This document shows, one piece after another, positions 24,197-33,588 of a stretch of DNA of 59,789 bases. This stretch comes from Brasilonema sp. CT11. GTDB taxonomy: Bacteria; Cyanobacteriota; Cyanobacteriia; Cyanobacteriales; Nostocaceae. Each line of letters starts with the position of its first letter. Position 1 is the stretch's first letter. Below the pieces are notes generated by a model. The model was not told where the DNA came from. It saw only the letters and a program-made list of their open reading frames with translations, and made no database searches. The stretch lies in assembly GCF_017982655.1 (NCBI RefSeq), contig NZ_JABXYX010000040.1, positions 1 through 59,789 on the forward strand, read 5' to 3'. The position numbers and the translations under genes are program-made.

Positions 24197-24903
24197 TTCT
24201 CAAACAACTCATTTTGTAGTGCTTGCCTTAGTTGAGTATCTTCTAACGACGCGCTCAGAAATTGTTCCACACGAAACAATCCATAGCGTCCTTCCAGTTC
24301 TATTGGTCCTATTAATTGTCCGGGGCTGGCAATATCAATACATGCCCTGAGTTTATCTGGCATGGTTCCCCGACTTACAGGTCCCATCATACCGTTCACA
24401 ATTTTTTCATCTGAGAGTGAATATTCTCTAGCAAGTTGCTCAAAGTTTGCTCCTTCTTCGATTTGGGTTTGTAGTTCTTCCGCCAACTCCTGAGTTTCAA
24501 CAACAATTCGCGAAACTACCACCCTATCTAAAAAAATTTTACGTTCAATGTAGTATTCTTGTAGCTTGGATTCTGTGACGCTCGCTTTCAGTTTTTCTAC
24601 CTTAAAACCATAAGCAACTGATGAGTGAAAGGTATCATAATTTGTCCCATTACTTTGTAGCCATTCTTGAAATTTCTGAGGTTCTGTCAATTTATTTTTT
24701 AGTCGGAAGTCAATTATAGTCTGTTCTGTCAAAGCAGAACTAATGAGTATATCTTCTCGTTTTTGTAGTTCTTGTTCGATTATGTACTGGCGAAGAATGT
24801 CTCCAATAAATTGCCCCAATTTTCCCGATGATTGCAAATATTTTACTGCTTGTACATAGGAAATCGGTTTTTCATCTACAGTTAAAAATGATAAAAATTC
24901 CAT
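24145..24903 (-). CDS. PpiC/parvulin-type peptidyl-prolyl isomerase-like protein
   Basis: The 252 residues have a SurA/PrsA-like N-terminal helical chaperone part (1-125) and a rotamase domain (about 130-235) with SRIVVETQELAEELQTQI, FEQLAREYSLSDEK and GMMGPVSRGTMPDKL. Two histidines that parvulins usually hold in the first and last strands are not seen (SRIVV, GLFRVEQF), so it may work as a chaperone more than an isomerase. It is first in a two-gene operon with the ABC exporter (52-base overlap). No signal peptide is seen, suggesting a cytoplasmic role in handling the exported substrate. Confidence 0.85.
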   Translation of the reverse strand: MEFLSFLTVDEKPISYVQAVKYLQSSGKLGQFIGDILRQYIIEQELQKREDILISSALTEQTIIDFRLKNKLTEPQKFQEWLQSNGTNYDTFHSSVAYGFKVEKLKASVTESKLQEYYIERKIFLDRVVVSRIVVETQELAEELQTQIEEGANFEQLAREYSLSDEKIVNGMMGPVSRGTMPDKLRACIDIASPGQLIGPIELEGRYGLFRVEQFLSASLEDTQLRQALQNELFEKWLAEKIQKLTVKLQVN

Positions 24904-24952
24904 GAAGTTAGATAAATAATGAATAGAAAAAACGACAAAAAAACAACATACA

Positions 24953-25006
24953 ACTATTTTTTCTATAAAATTGCATTTGAATTGACAATTTTATAGAAAA
25001 AATAGT
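24953..25006. terminator. perfect 21-bp inverted repeat between the DUF92 and PpiC-type genes
   Basis: Arms at 24953-24973 and 24986-25006 are exactly complementary over 21 bp, with a 12-base loop. The stem is AT-rich. It lies between two genes on the minus strand and is followed in that direction by a T-rich run (24938-24948), so it may terminate the DUF92 transcript. Confidence 0.6.
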
Positions 25007-25088
25007 GTTGCAATTATAACTAGTTTTCATCAAGAGTGATAATTCACCAGGAGATTACTAAAAAATACTCAAAATTTTTAGAAAAATG

Positions 25089-25883
25089 TTAGGCAATGAA
25101 ATGTGCCCATATCCAGGCAAGAAAAATTGCTGTACTTGCGCCTATCAATGTGTTGAAAATATTCACCACTTCATTGGTAAGCCAATTAAAGCGAGATTGC
25201 AGTGTTGCACCAATCACACTTTCTAAATTTGTAGCTACAAACGCTGCTACAACACACCAAAAAACACCGAAGAAATCTATCAAACCGACTCCCCAACCGA
25301 GTAGTGCTTGGGCGAGTGAGGCGATCGCACCAGCTAAAGTTCCCTCCAAACTAACCGCGCCTTCCGTTCCGCGTGCGACTGGTTGTAGCGTGGTAATCAG
25401 AAAAGTGCTTTTACCATAAGCCTTACCCACTTCACTTGCACAGGTGTCAGAAAGCTTTGTACAAAAACTCGCCACATAACCCAGCAACAATAGGTTAGCT
25501 AGGGTGGGATGTAAATTTTGAGGTGTAGGAAGAATTCCTGAACTTGTTGCCCATACTCCTAACGCACACAAAGCCGCAGTTAAAGCAGAACCCCAGACAT
25601 TTTCCGGACCTCTTGCACCAGAACGTTTTTCTGCAATACCTTGTGCTTCCTTCTGCGCCATACCTACGCGCGTAATCAAAGAACCAACAAGAAAGTAAAA
25701 CATCACGACTACATATCCTTGCCACCCTAGTGTTGCCCAAATCAGCACACCAAGTAGCCAAGCGTGAAACACTCCAGATGGAGTAAGCAACTTTTTGGGG
25801 GCAATCCAAACTACAAGTAATAGCACAGAGTTCAAACCGACTCCAACCAGCCAAGGATTTAGAGAGTTTATCGAATCAAACAT
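25089..25883 (-). CDS. DUF92/TIGR00297 membrane protein, VTE6-like (phytyl-phosphate kinase family)
   Basis: The 264-residue protein is strongly hydrophobic with about six membrane segments (NPWLVGVGLNSVLLLVVWI at the start, IFLAWIWAHFIA at the end). Conserved family pieces are RSGARGPENVWGSALTAAL, FCTKLSDTCASEVGKAYGK and PVARGTEGAVSLEGTLAGA. Plant VTE6 and its cyanobacterial homologues phosphorylate phytyl phosphate to phytyl diphosphate, feeding tocopherol and phylloquinone synthesis. That makes a functional link to menD in this window plausible, though the genes are not adjacent. Confidence 0.88.
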   Translation of the reverse strand: MFDSINSLNPWLVGVGLNSVLLLVVWIAPKKLLTPSGVFHAWLLGVLIWATLGWQGYVVVMFYFLVGSLITRVGMAQKEAQGIAEKRSGARGPENVWGSALTAALCALGVWATSSGILPTPQNLHPTLANLLLLGYVASFCTKLSDTCASEVGKAYGKSTFLITTLQPVARGTEGAVSLEGTLAGAIASLAQALLGWGVGLIDFFGVFWCVVAAFVATNLESVIGATLQSRFNWLTNEVVNIFNTLIGASTAIFLAWIWAHFIA

Positions 25884-26422
25884 TGTATCAACTCAGCTTT
25901 TTTAGAAGTATTTTGCCAAAGTACCAATAGAATAACTAATTTAGAACAAGTTTGATTACTACCTAAAATTCCTTAGTCACATAAAATACACTACTTGTTT
26001 TCCCTTTTAAATTACGTGTATCAGTTTTCTCCTAGTTTTCCAAAAGACCATAGCTTATCAGCAATACAGGGGAAGACTCAGGAATAAATTTTTTCTCAAG
26101 ATGCTGAATTTTGAGGAATGGAGACTGACAAAAATCTCTTTAGCCAAACCTTCTAATCTTTATTTTGTATAAAGGGAAGAACAGCCCTTTAGCTTTTCCT
26201 CGTTATCTCCCGTCAAAACTACGTGTATTATATTACAGCTGTTCAAAACACAGACTTTGTTAATTTTTCAGATCAAACACTCTTATAATTGATCAATTCT
26301 ATGAAGAATCAGTAAAAATTTTCTATTTTTTCAGTAAAGATCTACATAAGTATAATTTTGGCTCTGAAAAAATACGATATTAGAATTGACCTAATATATA
26401 CAAATGGTAAACTGATTAACCT
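25884..26422. other. intergenic region upstream of the subtilase
   Basis: About 540 AT-rich bases between divergent genes. It must contain both promoters; no convincing motif, repeat or small gene was recognised. Confidence 0.5.
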
Positions 26423-28510
26423 ATGTCAACGACTTTTTCTGAAAGCTCTCTAGAGACTGCTAAAAACTTAAATACAGGCGTCAATCCTCAAATATTTAGC
26501 GATACATTAAATTCCGCTCACAGCAATTTCTACAGCTTTAATCTGAAAGGTCGTAGTAGTTTTAACCTTGAATTAGAAGACTCAAGCGCAAATGCACACG
26601 TAGATTTGATTCAAGATTCAAATGGAAATGGTGTTTTAGATGACGGTGAAGTCATAAGTAGTTCTGTTTTCAGTGGCGCGAAGGCTGAATCGATTAACCA
26701 AACCTTAGATGCAGGTTTGTATTATGTCAAAGTCTCTATCAATGAAGGTTTAGAAACTGATTACAAATTGGCTGTTTCGACAACGCCCATTGATTATGCT
26801 GGAGATTCTTTACAAAATGCACGTCAAATTACTCTTCATTCCAAAGCAAAAAACTACAGTGATTGGGTAGGTATATCAGATACAAATGATTACTACAAAT
26901 TTGCACTCAATACCAAGAGTGATTTCAAATTAGGACTTAGTGACTTGAGTGATGATGCACAGGTGCAACTGCTAGATGGTAATGGCAATACACTTGCAAA
27001 CTCCCTTAATGTTGGCATCACAAATCAATCAATAAATCGTACTTTAAACCCAGGAACATATTATGTACGCGTAAACTCGTACGATAATGGTGAAAGTTTC
27101 TACAACCTAAGTTTGTCAGCAAGCCGTGTATCTGGTGATGAAACAATACCGACTCCCACTGATAGTGGCACATTATCTTCCATTTCCAACGGTGTACAAC
27201 AACTAGCTGCTTCTGTAATTACATCTGTATTCCCTGATAGCAACACGCAATATGTCAAGGGAACTCTTCGGGCAGATACCTTTACTTATCAGTCTACGTA
27301 CAATCGGACAATATACTCTGGAAATGGCAACGTTGACTATGGCAGTGGTGGGCGAGACTTATTGGATTTATCTGCATTTTCTTCTACAAGTGCCACAATC
27401 AAGTTAGTCGAGTCCACAGGGGGTGTGATGTATAACCCAGGCAATGGTACTCGCTTATTTGATGACATAACATTAAGCAACGGTAAAGAAATTTTGTTTG
27501 AGGGCATTGAAGCGATTAAATTTGCAGACAAAACAATCAACTTATCAGTAACACCTAACGACCCTTTGTTTGGGCAACAATGGAACCTACATATGATGGG
27601 TGTTCAAGATGCGTGGCGTTTCACCAAAGGTTCGGACAAAGTACTTATTGGAATTGAAGATACGGGCTTGGCTGCCAATAATGGTGTTCTTCACCCTGAT
27701 TTACGTTCCCCCAATGTAATAAGTAATAACTACTTGGACGAAATGACTAACTCCATTGCCCACGGTACAAAAGTTGAAGGAGTGATTGGGGCGACGAGCA
27801 ATAATGGCATCGGAATGAGTGGTATCAACTGGAATTCTGATATTTTCCATATCGATGTTATGGGTGGTGATCCTGGAGATTACGATTTGGTGAGTGCGAC
27901 ACAAACACTGATTAATCAAGCAAATAGTAAAGGTCAGCGTCTGGTAGTCAACCTCAGCTTGACTGGTGGTAGTTCATCACAATTTGAGCAACTGATTGCT
28001 AATAACCAAAATACAGCCTTGTTTGTGGTAGCAGCTGGAAATACTAACGCCAATAGTCTTGAAAGTCCTGCCGACTTAGCGAATAACTATGCCAATGTTG
28101 TAGCAGTTGGTGCTTCTTGGGGAGTTAAAGACTGGAATGGCAATGCCACAACACCAGGAACACGGATTTCCTATCAAGGAGGGTGGGGTTCCAATAAAGG
28201 AAATGGTCTGACTCTCATGGCACCATCTGAGTACCTCACAACCAATGCTACCAAATCTTCTAATGGTTTTACGTTCGACTATGATCAACGTTTCAATGGC
28301 ACTTCAGCATCAGTGCCAAATGTGGTAGGAGTTGCTTCATTGGTATGGAGTGTCAATTCAAATCTCACTGCTACTCAAATCAAGACGATTCTGTCACAAA
28401 CAGCTTACGACTTGGGTGCATCTGGCTATGATACAGAGTACGGTTACGGGTTTGTGAATGCTGATGCTGCTGTTAGGAGAGCAATGGCTCTTGCACAGGG
28501 TGCGGCGTAA
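26423..28510 (+). CDS. subtilisin-like serine protease with pre-peptidase and calcium-binding-like domains
   Basis: The 695 residues start with two PPC-like beta domains (about 10-120 and 135-235). The first contains an EF-hand-like DSNGNGVLDDGE loop. A hemolysin-type, acidic GNG/DG-rich stretch (about 270-380) precedes the S8 catalytic domain (about 385-690). The triad is D in GIEDTGLA, H in AHGTKVEGVIG (family HGTHVAG) and S in GTSASVPNVVG. No Sec signal is visible; N-terminal beta domains and Ca-type repeats suit export by a type I or other leaderless route. Likely an extracellular protease in nutrient capture or matrix turnover. Confidence 0.9.
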   Translation: MSTTFSESSLETAKNLNTGVNPQIFSDTLNSAHSNFYSFNLKGRSSFNLELEDSSANAHVDLIQDSNGNGVLDDGEVISSSVFSGAKAESINQTLDAGLYYVKVSINEGLETDYKLAVSTTPIDYAGDSLQNARQITLHSKAKNYSDWVGISDTNDYYKFALNTKSDFKLGLSDLSDDAQVQLLDGNGNTLANSLNVGITNQSINRTLNPGTYYVRVNSYDNGESFYNLSLSASRVSGDETIPTPTDSGTLSSISNGVQQLAASVITSVFPDSNTQYVKGTLRADTFTYQSTYNRTIYSGNGNVDYGSGGRDLLDLSAFSSTSATIKLVESTGGVMYNPGNGTRLFDDITLSNGKEILFEGIEAIKFADKTINLSVTPNDPLFGQQWNLHMMGVQDAWRFTKGSDKVLIGIEDTGLAANNGVLHPDLRSPNVISNNYLDEMTNSIAHGTKVEGVIGATSNNGIGMSGINWNSDIFHIDVMGGDPGDYDLVSATQTLINQANSKGQRLVVNLSLTGGSSSQFEQLIANNQNTALFVVAAGNTNANSLESPADLANNYANVVAVGASWGVKDWNGNATTPGTRISYQGGWGSNKGNGLTLMAPSEYLTTNATKSSNGFTFDYDQRFNGTSASVPNVVGVASLVWSVNSNLTATQIKTILSQTAYDLGASGYDTEYGYGFVNADAAVRRAMALAQGAA

Positions 28511-28530
28511 TGACTGGAACTCGGGGATAG

Positions 28531-28560
28531 GGGTGTAAGGGTGTAAGGGTGTAGGGGGAA
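28531..28560. repeat. GGGTGTAA-type short tandem repeat
   Basis: Three near-identical GGGTGTAAG units follow the subtilase. Related runs occur at 47874-47911 and, inverted, at 56460-56530. Confidence 0.75.
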
Positions 28561-28583
28561 AAGAATTAGAGATCAATCATTTG

Positions 28584-28700
28584 TACAGCAATCCTAGATA
28601 AGTCGTGAACAAAAAAAACGAACCGCAAAGGGCGCAAAGAGCGCAAAGAAAAGAAAGAGAAGGCGAGGAGGGTGTTCACATCCTATTTAGGAAAGCTGTA
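28584..28700. mobile_element. 117-bp MITE-like repeat, copy 1
   Basis: The element begins TACAGCAATCCTAGATAAG and ends CTATTTAGGAAAGCTGTA. The ends are imperfect inverted repeats (TACAGC..TCCTA.ATA). The middle has GTCGTGAACAAAAAAAACG and GCGCAAAGA runs. A second copy is at 38826-38964. Confidence 0.75.
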
Positions 28701-28746
28701 TCAGGGATTTGGTGAAATGGCAGTCAGAAGAAAACATGGTCTAAAT

Positions 28747-30606
28747 CTAAGCCAAATCTGCTGCAAATTGCCCTAAATTCTCCTTGCGCCACTTAGCATC
28801 TGCTTTGCGATTTGTCCGCAACTCTAAAACCCGAATTCCCTTGCTGGGCAGTGGGTTTAATCTTGAGAGTAACTGTTTCCAAGAAGTTATCAATTCGTGC
28901 TCAACACCATAAGTAGCACAGAGTTGAGCAAAATCAATATCTTGCGGAGTTGCAAAAAATTCTTCAAATGGTGGCTCAAATTTGGAAATGGATAACATTT
29001 CAAAAATTCCACCACCATTATTGTTAATTAACACAATGGTGAGATGTCCAACAAATTTATTTCTGATTAAAAAACCATTTGTATCGTGCAATAAGGCTAA
29101 ATCACCTGTCAACATGACACTACTTTGTTGGCGATGGGCAATTCCCAAAGCTGTGGACAATGTGCCATCAATACCATTCGCACCTCGGTTGAAAAAGGGT
29201 TGCACTTGTGAGTGAGTCGGTTTCCAAAAGAATTCGACATCCCGCACTGGCATACTGTTGGCAATAAAAATAGGTGTTTTCGGTGGTAAAGTCTGAGAAA
29301 GTAACCAAGCTGCTTTGCCTTCAAATAACTCCTCTATTGTTGTCAAAGTTTGGTCAACACTCGCTCTGACTTTTGCTTCTGCTGTACACCATAGTTGGAG
29401 ATACTCACAAGAAGATGTTAGCGTTTGCGCAGCGCCCCCTCCGGGGCTAGCGAGCCGTAGGCTGGGGGTTCTTTCTCCTCCAGCTTCCCCAGCTTCCCCA
29501 GCTTCCCCAGCTTCCCCAGCTCCCCATCTCCCCAATTCTTCTATACTTATGCGTAGATGAGTTGTCTTACCATGAAGAGGGTCGAGGTTTTGGTCACTTG
29601 GGTCAATAATCCAGCGTTGTGCTTGGCTAGAAGTTAACCAGTTACGTAAATCTTTACTGGTGGGTATTTCACCAATTTGAATAACCACGTCTGGTGCTAG
29701 CTGTTTTGCAAATTCCTGATTCCGCAAAATCAGATCATAGGTGGAAATAATATAAGGATTTTCGTCAGCATAGTTTCTGACTGGGGAGAGTCCCTCTGCC
29801 AAAACTGGAAATTTTAAGGTTTTGGAGAGTTGGGCGATCGCACGACAATACTCCTGAGATTTTTGCGGTTGGGCAACACCAGCGATGATAATTCCTCGTT
29901 GAGTTTTTAACCACTGTTGGAAAGGAAGATTTAAAGAATTGGGAAGATAAAAAGATGGAGAGATGGCTGTGACTTGAGAGAAAAAGTCTTCTGTGTCAAA
30001 TTCGGACTGTAACAATTGTAAAGATGTTGCATGCAAAATCTCTACATCGGGCATAGGTGCAAGGGGGTCGCGAAAGGGAAAATTGAGGTGCACAGGTCCG
30101 GGTACAGGAGTTTGTGAACGTTCCCACGCATGAATCATCGTTTGTCGCAAATAAGCAAGCATTCCCATATCCACAGAGGGAATAGCTAACTCTGTCTGCC
30201 AGTTTGGGTAATTGCCGTATAATTTCAGCTGATTTATAGTTTGACCAGAATGGCAATCTCGTAACTCAGGTGGTCTATCTGTGGTAAATAGCAATAAAGG
30301 TACATGACTTTCTTTTGCTTCAATCACCGCCGGGTAAAAATTCGCTCCTGCTGTCCCAGAGGTACAAATAACGACTGTGGGGCGTCCGGTTGCTTTTGCT
30401 TGACCCAAGGCAAAAAAAGCTGCAGATCGTTCATCAAGAATAGAAATTGCCTCAATATCAGGTGATTGTTGGGCAAAGGCGACTGCTAGAGGTGTGGAAC
30501 GGGAACCCGGACAAATCACAACACAAGTTAATCCTAGGCGCTTTAATGTCTGGGCAGCAATCGACGCCCATACAGTATTAATGTTTCTAATATCAATTAC
30601 CATCAA
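28747..30606 (-). CDS. menD: 2-succinyl-5-enolpyruvyl-6-hydroxy-3-cyclohexene-1-carboxylate synthase
   Basis: MenD is the thiamine-diphosphate enzyme that joins isochorismate and 2-oxoglutarate, an early step to phylloquinone (the photosystem I quinone) in cyanobacteria. The 619 residues show VICPGSRSTPLAVAFAQ, LDERSAAFFALGQAKATGRP and VVICTSGTAGANFYPAVIEA at the N-terminus. The ThDP domain has SVMLTGDLALLHDTNGFL and VLINNNGGGIFEML. At about residues 360-395 a foreign low-complexity run (GAGEAGEAGEAGEAGG, then ERTPSLRLASPGGGAAQTLT) lies between the middle and C-terminal domains. It is encoded by tandem and palindromic repeats in frame. All conserved motifs remain. Confidence 0.95.
   Translation of the reverse strand: MMVIDIRNINTVWASIAAQTLKRLGLTCVVICPGSRSTPLAVAFAQQSPDIEAISILDERSAAFFALGQAKATGRPTVVICTSGTAGANFYPAVIEAKESHVPLLLFTTDRPPELRDCHSGQTINQLKLYGNYPNWQTELAIPSVDMGMLAYLRQTMIHAWERSQTPVPGPVHLNFPFRDPLAPMPDVEILHATSLQLLQSEFDTEDFFSQVTAISPSFYLPNSLNLPFQQWLKTQRGIIIAGVAQPQKSQEYCRAIAQLSKTLKFPVLAEGLSPVRNYADENPYIISTYDLILRNQEFAKQLAPDVVIQIGEIPTSKDLRNWLTSSQAQRWIIDPSDQNLDPLHGKTTHLRISIEELGRWGAGEAGEAGEAGEAGGERTPSLRLASPGGGAAQTLTSSCEYLQLWCTAEAKVRASVDQTLTTIEELFEGKAAWLLSQTLPPKTPIFIANSMPVRDVEFFWKPTHSQVQPFFNRGANGIDGTLSTALGIAHRQQSSVMLTGDLALLHDTNGFLIRNKFVGHLTIVLINNNGGGIFEMLSISKFEPPFEEFFATPQDIDFAQLCATYGVEHELITSWKQLLSRLNPLPSKGIRVLELRTNRKADAKWRKENLGQFAADLA
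29420..29525. repeat. tandem plus palindromic repeat inserted within menD
   Basis: The nine-base unit AGCTTCCCC recurs four to five times at about 29481-29520 (encoding GEA repeats), next to GCAGCGCCCCCTCCGGGGCT and GAGCCGTAGGCTG. The block keeps the menD frame. Confidence 0.8.
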
Positions 30607-30805
30607 CCTTGAAAGTCCAAAAGTCCTGAGTTTTTAGTTCAAACAGATATGTCAACAAGAGCGTGTCATTTTTAACTGATTGTCTGGTAAGTTATCTGAT
30701 CATCCTAATTTTCTGGTATATTTCAACCAACCTTCCTATCGTAGATGAATCAGGAAGGCCAATAAGCTGTTGAATACTCAAAGTACTAACTTAGGACTCT
30801 TTTTT

Positions 30806-31165
30806 ATGGACTGCATTCATTTGACGGGAATTCGCTCCTATGGCTACACTGGGTACCTGCAAGAGGAACAGGTGTTAGGACAATGGTTTGAGGTAGATGT
30901 CAGATTATGGGTAGATCTTTCACAAGCTGCTGAAACTGACGGGATAGAAAATACTATCGATTACCGTAGTACTATCAGTTTGGTGCAAAATCTGGTCAAG
31001 ACATCAAAGTTTCTTCTGATAGAACGTCTTGCAGGCGCTATTGCAGATTCTATTTTGGCATCAAGCGATCGCCTGGTGCAAGTTCAAGTTATTTTGAAAA
31101 AACCTGCTGCACCCATTCCAGACTTTGGCGGCACAATCAGCATTGAATTAACTAGAACTAAATAA
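30806..31165 (+). CDS. folB: dihydroneopterin aldolase
   Basis: FolB converts 7,8-dihydroneopterin to 6-hydroxymethyl-dihydropterin in folate synthesis. From ATG 30806 the 119 residues match the family: DCIHLTGIRSYGYTGYLQEE, DVRLWVDLSQAAETDGIENT, IDYRSTISLVQ and the final helices with FLLIERLAGAIADSIL. The open frame could start at TTG 30770, but MDCIHL is the usual start. It is divergent from menD. Confidence 0.93.
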   Translation: MDCIHLTGIRSYGYTGYLQEEQVLGQWFEVDVRLWVDLSQAAETDGIENTIDYRSTISLVQNLVKTSKFLLIERLAGAIADSILASSDRLVQVQVILKKPAAPIPDFGGTISIELTRTK

Positions 31166-32105
31166 AAATATAGTTGAGACTTAATCTCAATAATTCCTAA
31201 AACTTTATTTTTACTTTCCATATTTGCCAGCACAAAAGTAAATCTTGTTAATTTCCTTGACACCCTCTCTCATCAACTTAGCGGTCTGTTGAGGGATTTT
31301 CAAAGTTGCTTTTGAGAACTCCTGCTTCTATAACTCTTAACTTGAGTAGGAACAAAACGCAGTATTTGTAGTCCTCAGTTAAGGAGTGGTGGAATTGTTC
31401 TTATTTTGGCATTTTGGCAGTTCCCTTTAGATATAGCTGCTATACATAGTATAACATTTGACTGATTGACTTGCTGAAATTTATACAAGAATATGTGTTA
31501 CTTAACTCGCTATGTGCGTTTTTATATACTTTGAAAATATGAGAAGTTTCAATAAACTACTCTATCTTTACAAAACATTGCTTTGACAACCGCTATCTTT
31601 GCAGCTATCCAAATACAAATCTATTAATTTGATGTTGAATGCGTCAACAATAACTTGATATTAAATGCACAAAATTATGCAATTAGCTTTATTCTCAAGG
31701 AAAAACTTATTTTAACAATATTTGAGTTTCCAAATAAGCAGTTACTAAGCATATCAGGAAAAATTTACGTGTTTTGAAGATTCTCTACAAAACTTGAGTA
31801 TTCTACTGTGTTGCTCAACAGTTTGTCTTATTGAAATGTATAAAATTGCCGAGTATTTTGCTAGTTTTCTATCACGTAGATAGTTTTAGTAATGTTTATA
31901 CTCGTTATTTGCTCGGAGTCTTAAGACTCAGTACAAAGATGGTTTGGATACTTTTTTTACTTTTTTCTCAGCATAATCATGATTGACAAAAGCAATGTTA
32001 TTTGAAAAAATAACATTTTTTGAAAAAGTTATTATGATAAAATAAATTTCTTTAAATTGAGTTACTACAGCGTAAAATATAACTTTAGCTAGAGGTCTTT
32101 TTTAT
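31166..32105. other. 940-bp AT-rich region without recognised genes
   Basis: No open frame, repeat or RNA could be supported on either strand. Near 32010 there is a small stem (AATAAC with GTTATT). A long 5' leader or an unrecognised small RNA for the diguanylate cyclase gene cannot be excluded. Confidence 0.5.
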
Positions 32106-33428
32106 ATGTGTCGTTTGAAAATCTTAGTGGTTGAGGATGAAAAAAAAAAGGCATTAGATATTAAAAAAATATTGCAAAATTTAGGTCACTTTGTTTCCGA
32201 AATCACTGAATATGGAGAGGATGCAGTAAAAAAAATGGAAGAAATTAATCCAAATTTAGTATTATTTAATATTTCTTTATCCGGACAAAAAGACGACGTT
32301 CAATTGGCTGATGTTATTATGAAGGATTTTCAAGTACCAGTTTTATATTTAACAGAAAAATATTCACTAATAAAAAAAATAGAAAGAAAACTAACAGAAT
32401 CTTTTAACTATATTACTGAACCAGTAGCTGAAGAAGATCTGCAGATTGCTATAGAAATGGCAGTTGACAAGCATCAAACGAAAAAACAATTGCGGGAACA
32501 AGAGCAAAACTTTATGGCAATTCTTAAAAGTATGGGTTGTGGAGTGATGCTCACAGATACCTGTGGTTGTATTCATCTAATGAACCCAATAGCAGAAGAA
32601 CTCACAGGATGGAAACAAGAAGAAGCGGTTACTAAAAATTTAACACAAATATTAAGTTTAGTTGATAAAGATACAGGTGTTTTGCTCAATGATTTAGCTA
32701 CACAAGTCATACAGACGGGTGTCGTTTTGAATTTACCAGAAACTTTAACATTGATTGCTAAAGATCATACCGAAATCCAAATTGGGGGAAATATTGCACC
32801 CATCCGCGATGATGATGGTAGTCTTATTGGTGCAGTTGTCGTTTTTCAAGACATAACTCAACGCAAACAAACAGAAGCACAACTTGTACGGAATGCTTTT
32901 TATGATCCGTTAACAGGACTACCTAATAGAGTTTTATTTTTGGAAAGACTAAGTCAAGTGTTTGAGCGTCGAAAAAGACGGAACAATGAGAACTATGCTG
33001 TCTTGTTTTTAGATGTGGATGGCTTTAAGGGAATTAACGATACTTTTGGGCATAGTGCGGGTGATAATTTCTTGATAGAGATTGCTCGACGTTTAGAATC
33101 ATGCTTACGTAGTGCCGATACTGTAGCGCGATTTGGTGGTGATGAGTTTGCTATTCTCATCGAAGATATTAAAGATATTTCTGATACAATAAATGTCGCT
33201 CAACGTATTCAGGAAGCTTTACAATTACCAATTTACATAGAAGAACATAAAATATCAATTTCAGCTAGCATTGGTATTGCTCTAAGCAGTTCTAATTATG
33301 AACAGCCAGAAAGCTTACTGCGGGATGCTGATATGGCAATGTACGATGCAAAGCAACACGGAAAAGCTCGTTATGTTGTATTTAATTCTCAGAACTTATA
33401 CCAGATGAATAGACGTGTAAAAAAATAA
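32106..33428 (+). CDS. diguanylate cyclase with degenerate receiver and PAS domain
   Basis: The 440 residues contain REC (about 1-125), PAS (about 135-255) and GGDEF (about 265-432) domains. GGDEF proteins make cyclic di-GMP from two GTP. The active site RFGGDEFAIL is intact, and RSAD just before it matches the RxxD product-inhibition site. The receiver is unusual: the phospho-acceptor aspartate is N55 (LVLFNISLSG) and the conserved lysine of the KP motif is glutamate (YITEPV), so it cannot be phosphorylated normally. The PAS domain is therefore the likely sensor. Translation starts MCRLKILVVEDE. Confidence 0.9.
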   Translation: MCRLKILVVEDEKKKALDIKKILQNLGHFVSEITEYGEDAVKKMEEINPNLVLFNISLSGQKDDVQLADVIMKDFQVPVLYLTEKYSLIKKIERKLTESFNYITEPVAEEDLQIAIEMAVDKHQTKKQLREQEQNFMAILKSMGCGVMLTDTCGCIHLMNPIAEELTGWKQEEAVTKNLTQILSLVDKDTGVLLNDLATQVIQTGVVLNLPETLTLIAKDHTEIQIGGNIAPIRDDDGSLIGAVVVFQDITQRKQTEAQLVRNAFYDPLTGLPNRVLFLERLSQVFERRKRRNNENYAVLFLDVDGFKGINDTFGHSAGDNFLIEIARRLESCLRSADTVARFGGDEFAILIEDIKDISDTINVAQRIQEALQLPIYIEEHKISISASIGIALSSSNYEQPESLLRDADMAMYDAKQHGKARYVVFNSQNLYQMNRRVKK

Positions 33429-33588
33429 TTAGCACGAATATGTAACTGCTCGTGATTCTGCAGTAATTGAAGAAATCAATCTTAGTATTTGTAAAAATAG
33501 AAATATGATCTATTTTTAGTTAAGATTGACAATTTGATAGATTGGGGCGATGTTTGTCGTATCATAATCAAAAATAAGAAATTCTGTT

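Noticed and set aside
25495-25854. Minus-strand 119-codon frame inside the DUF92 gene
   Set aside because: It is a shifted-frame shadow rich in Cys, Arg and Ser with no family resemblance.
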